Positions 58,001 to 60,705 of a stretch of 60,705 nt of DNA are shown piece by piece (the stretch's first letter is position 1; each line of letters opens with the position of its first letter). Location of the stretch: the IMG/VR virus record IMGVR_UViG_3300024999_000109, positions 1 through 60,705 of that record. One strand, written 5' to 3'. The stretch comes from a virus. The position numbers and the translations under genes are program-made. The notes beneath the pieces are model-generated. The model searched no databases, was not told where the DNA came from, and worked only from the letters and a program-made list of their open reading frames with translations.

Positions 58001-58512
58001 ACCATTTTCCCGAACCAAAATTTGAGTTTATCAAGGGCGGGATTCAAGCCAGACTGCTTGAGGACTGGGCATATCAGATCGGAGAAACCAGACCGATAAT
58101 CATCCCGGAAGGATTTGAAACAGACTTCGCCAGCGTCCCGCGTTTTCTCTGGCCGATAGCCTCGCCGATGGGCATCCTGCGCTATGGCTCACTCCCTCAC
58201 GACTTCGGATATCAGCATGGCTATTTGCTCACTCCGGACTTTGGAGACTACAACCCCGGAGCCAGAGCAGAGGCAATCATGAACGGCCATAAATACGCCT
58301 TCGGTGGCAATATCCCGATCTGTATCGGCGAGACGCGGCAATTCTTTGATGCAATCCTGCGAGATGTGACCATCGCGGCTACCGGCGCGAAGTATCGAGC
58401 ATGGGGGGCATACTGCATGGTACGGCTCGGCGGTGGGATACCTTGGATGAATTACCGCAAGGTTGGGCCGACTGCGTATAACGATAATTCTCTTGGCATT
58501 CCTGGAGTGTGA
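57997..58512 (+). CDS. DUF1353-family protein
   Basis: This encodes 171 residues from an ATGA overlap. IPEGFETDFASVPRFLWPIASPMG and the later AALPHDFGYQ-like SLPHDFGYQHG are the DUF1353 signature, a family common in phage lysis and late regions with unknown function. Confidence 0.85.
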   Translation: MNHFPEPKFEFIKGGIQARLLEDWAYQIGETRPIIIPEGFETDFASVPRFLWPIASPMGILRYGSLPHDFGYQHGYLLTPDFGDYNPGARAEAIMNGHKYAFGGNIPICIGETRQFFDAILRDVTIAATGAKYRAWGAYCMVRLGGGIPWMNYRKVGPTAYNDNSLGIPGV

Positions 58513-58513
58513 A

Positions 58514-59236
58514 ATGATACTCAGAGACGGAACCGAAACGAGCGATCCACGACTTGACAGGCTGGTGCAATTCGACCCGCGCTCTCTGTCGTTTGGGGTG
58601 GCAGAAGCGGTACTTGAAAAAACCCTTGCATGGGATGGGCTGGAGAAGATTTCCAAGGTGCGGATCAAGGCAAAGGGGAACCATCTCGATCAAGGTCGAG
58701 AAGGGGCCTGCGTGGGCATGGGCTTGACGAACGCCATGCGCTACGAGCCGAATATCGGCAACCTTCAAACCTACAACGAGCGGTTTGCCATTGAGCAAAT
58801 CTACTGGGAAGCACAGAAGAATGACCCATTTCCCGGTGGCGAATATCCCGGAGCCAGTCCTCGCATGGGCGGAACATCTCTTCTTGAAGGCGTGAAGCAA
58901 CTCAAGAAACTCGGTCTGATCAAGTCCTACCGATGGGCATTTTCCCTTGAAGAGATGATACTGGGCCTCGGGTATTTTGGGGTAGCAATCGTAGGAATCC
59001 CCTGGTACAGCCGAATGTCAGAACCAGAATCGGACGGACGTATTCGTATCGGGGGCCAGATTGAGGGCGGGCATTGCTTGGATGCCGTCAGGTACAACAA
59101 GAACACCGGAATATTCGGGCTTGCTCAGTCATGGGGAATGGAACACGGCGTGGACGGCGAGGTCTGGATCATGGCCGACGAAATGGACAGACTCCTGCAT
59201 GAGAATGGCGAATGCGTGTTTTTGGAAAAAGCGTGA
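58514..59236 (+). CDS. Papain-like cysteine protease fold protein
   Basis: This encodes 240 residues. DQGREGACVGMGLTNAM carries the papain QGxxGxC motif with Cys66, and EGGHCLDAV carries His187. The usual Asn of the NSWG motif is replaced: LAQSWG has Gln205. So the triad is atypical; it may still cleave peptide or amide bonds, or be a binding fold. The location beside endolysin genes suggests cell-wall or virion processing. Confidence 0.75.
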   Translation: MILRDGTETSDPRLDRLVQFDPRSLSFGVAEAVLEKTLAWDGLEKISKVRIKAKGNHLDQGREGACVGMGLTNAMRYEPNIGNLQTYNERFAIEQIYWEAQKNDPFPGGEYPGASPRMGGTSLLEGVKQLKKLGLIKSYRWAFSLEEMILGLGYFGVAIVGIPWYSRMSEPESDGRIRIGGQIEGGHCLDAVRYNKNTGIFGLAQSWGMEHGVDGEVWIMADEMDRLLHENGECVFLEKA

Positions 59237-59272
59237 CCAATCCTGCCGGGGGGCAAGGGAAGGGGAAGAAGG

Positions 59273-59716
59273 ATGCCTGAGTCAAACAGTGCAGGATTTG
59301 TTGGCGTTATCATTGGTGGAGTTTCTTTCCTCGGCGGGGTGGCAACGTCTCTGATTGGAAAAGGGAAACGGGACCAGATAATTGACTCAGCTGTCGAGCA
59401 GTTAAAGGATCTTGAGGATGTGCCAGTGAAACTCGAGGAGCAAGGGAAAAAACTGGCAAGCCTCGAGGAAGCAATGAAAAACCTTGCGTCTTCTCTTGTG
59501 CGAGATGGCAGACCGACCTATGTAACCGGGCCAGTTTGCAAGGAAGAGCAGGGTCATTGTCGGGACCTCATAGCTCTGAAGCTAGAAGCCGGGAATGTGA
59601 GGTTTGGTGTTGTCGAGGCCGATATAAAGGAAATCAAAGCATCTCAAGACACAATGAAAGCATCTCAGGACGCAAACTTGCGAATCATTCTTGACGAGAT
59701 ACGGAAGAACAAATGA
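59273..59716 (+). CDS. Putative holin / membrane protein with coiled coil
   Basis: This encodes 147 residues with GGGGAAGAAGG upstream. One hydrophobic helix (about 8-30, GFVGVIIGGVSFLGGVATSLIG) is followed by a charged coiled coil to the C-terminus. The place next to the endolysin makes it the best holin or spanin candidate; a single membrane helix is atypical for a holin. Confidence 0.55.
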   Translation: MPESNSAGFVGVIIGGVSFLGGVATSLIGKGKRDQIIDSAVEQLKDLEDVPVKLEEQGKKLASLEEAMKNLASSLVRDGRPTYVTGPVCKEEQGHCRDLIALKLEAGNVRFGVVEADIKEIKASQDTMKASQDANLRIILDEIRKNK

Positions 59717-59880
59717 GCACAGCAAAACGAATCCAGGAATTGCTCGATTGTGCCGTCAAGGTGCCAGTGCGGGATAAGGCGGGAATAATCACGCCGGAAG
59801 GAATTGACGCTGCTGCACGGGCCAAGGCTTTGCAGGAGTGCCTGAAGATAGCCAAGGAAGAGGAAGAACGCAAGAAATGA
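59713..59880 (+). CDS. Small helical protein
   Basis: This encodes 55 residues coupled by ATGA on both sides. Helical, with a charged C-terminus EEEERKK. No signal or membrane helix. Possibly an accessory of the lysis module. Confidence 0.55.
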   Translation: MSTAKRIQELLDCAVKVPVRDKAGIITPEGIDAAARAKALQECLKIAKEEEERKK

Positions 59881-60356
59881 CGACACAGGAGCAAGCATTC
59901 CTCGATATGATTGCCTGGTCCGAGATGGGGCCGGATATACTCAGGCAGTCAGACAACGGCTACAACATTCTAGCCGGGTCGCTGCCGTCGATGGTCCTGA
60001 CGTTTTCAAGCTACCACCGGCATCCTGGCGCACTGATAGACATGGACGGTAAGACAGGGGGATTGGAGTCAACTGCCGCCGGCAGATATCAAGTCCTTTC
60101 GAGGATCTACTACCACTATAAACGCCAACTCGTATTGCCTGATTTCTCGCCAGCCAGTCAAGACAAGATTGCCATGCAGTTGATCAAAGAATGCAGGGCA
60201 ATGGATGACATCAACGCGGGGCGGATCACCTCAGCAATCCATCGCGTTCGCTCTCGGTGGGCAAGTTTGCCGGGGGCCGGGTACGGACAGCACGAACAGA
60301 AACTCGTCAACCTGCTGAGGGAGTTCTCAATGGCAGGCGGAACAATAAACCAATAG
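59877..60356 (+). CDS. Endolysin, lambda R-like (GH104 lytic transglycosylase)
   Basis: This encodes 159 residues from an ATGA overlap. Glu16 in IAWSEMG matches the catalytic Glu of lambda R; GRYQVLSRIYYHYK, DFSPASQDKIAMQLI and WASLPGAGYGQ are the conserved family segments. It cleaves the MurNAc-GlcNAc bond of peptidoglycan at lysis. There is no signal, so it needs a holin. Confidence 0.9.
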   Translation: MTTQEQAFLDMIAWSEMGPDILRQSDNGYNILAGSLPSMVLTFSSYHRHPGALIDMDGKTGGLESTAAGRYQVLSRIYYHYKRQLVLPDFSPASQDKIAMQLIKECRAMDDINAGRITSAIHRVRSRWASLPGAGYGQHEQKLVNLLREFSMAGGTINQ

Positions 60357-60365
60357 GAGCAAAAA

Positions 60366-60705
60366 ATGGCTGGATCATGGTCCCAACTTTCTTATCGCAC
60401 TGGAAGCCTCCACAATCGCACTCAATCGCTATTCGGCCTGGTAAAATCATTCGTCGCTGATCATACCGACGCATCGGTGCCGGCAGACGAGGAAATCCCC
60501 TACGTCACCGGGTTGCTCGCGGGGGTAGATGTTGTTTTCGGGACTCCCGCGCCTGACGCGGTTGTGGTGACGCTGAAAACCATCGACGGCATCACTCTGC
60601 ATACCAGCGCATCTCTCACGGCATCCGGCCGGGTTGAGATTATTCCGCACGTTCCGGTGTGTGGTGGGCTTAAAATCTCGGTGACGACGAACACCACGAT
60701 TGACG
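60366..60705 (+). CDS. N-terminal part of small virion-type protein split by the linear cut
   Basis: The ATG follows AGGAGCAAAAA. The frame is open to the right edge and joins base 131 onward at the left edge, giving about 128 residues. Predicted beta-rich, with TVVVTLKTIDGITLHTSASL-like strands (written here in part). Likely a small tail or head-attached protein preceding the spike-like gene. Confidence 0.75.
   Translation, partial: MAGSWSQLSYRTGSLHNRTQSLFGLVKSFVADHTDASVPADEEIPYVTGLLAGVDVVFGTPAPDAVVVTLKTIDGITLHTSASLTASGRVEIIPHVPVCGGLKISVTTNTTID
60580..60705. repeat. Right copy of 126-bp terminal repeat
   Basis: This segment is identical to bases 6-131; see left copy. Confidence 0.9.

Overview
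This window is one almost complete, circularly closing genome of a temperate, short-tailed (podovirus-like) bacteriophage of about 60.6 kb. The last 126 bases repeat bases 6-131, and the reading frame that starts at 60366 runs off the right edge and finishes at base 172, so the linear ends are an arbitrary cut in a circle. The host looks Gram-negative: there are lipobox and Sec signal peptides, a lambda R-type endolysin, strong AGGAGG-like ribosome sites and sigma70-like promoters. The sequence does not fix the host genus.

Layout. (1) The right-end late genes continue across the cut to 2400 and include a free-standing HNH/AP2 endonuclease gene. (2) A leftward lysogeny block (2522-6650) holds a Lar-like zinc protein, a tyrosine integrase, small DUF551-like proteins, a lipoprotein, an XRE protein and a CI-like repressor. 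The 6651-6798 divergent control region carries clear CTTGT/ACAAG operators. (3) A rightward early block (6799-22993) of tightly coupled genes, mostly with ATGA stop/start overlaps, encodes a Cro-like protein, a PAPS-reductase-like protein, a frameshifted cytosine methyltransferase, a RuvC-like resolvase, an HNH nuclease, an AAA ATPase, a DNA methyltransferase, a replisome organizer with an internal iteron cluster (likely origin), a DnaB-type helicase, two radical SAM enzymes and many small zinc-ribbon proteins. (4) A promoter-like/terminator element (about 23038-23144) and three long-variable-arm tRNAs (Tyr, Ser, Ser) precede the late block. (5) The head and connector genes (24015-35024) are terminase, P22-like portal, scaffold, N4-gp56-type capsid, adaptor and nozzle; internal/ejection proteins follow (35956-40767). 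(6) A 3466-residue DarB-like polyvalent virion protein (42766-53166) carries ParB-like, JAB, metallopeptidase-like and HIRAN domains. (7) A second copy of the promoter-like/terminator element (53219-53332) precedes an arm rich in exported proteins (lectin-like fibers, lipoprotein, secreted nuclease), then a papain-like protease, a membrane protein and the endolysin.

How it fits together: repressor and Cro-like protein decide lysogeny; early genes replicate and modify DNA and blunt restriction (Lar, methyltransferases, DarB-like protein). Late genes build a podovirion whose giant internal protein is probably ejected with the DNA.

The most unusual points are: two conserved-looking reading frames over one methyltransferase segment; four or five small ORFs with their own ribosome sites nested in the +1 frame of the giant gene's linkers; three inserted genes that copy the edge of their neighbour gene; a multi-hairpin RNA candidate at 9469-9685; and the duplicated late control element.
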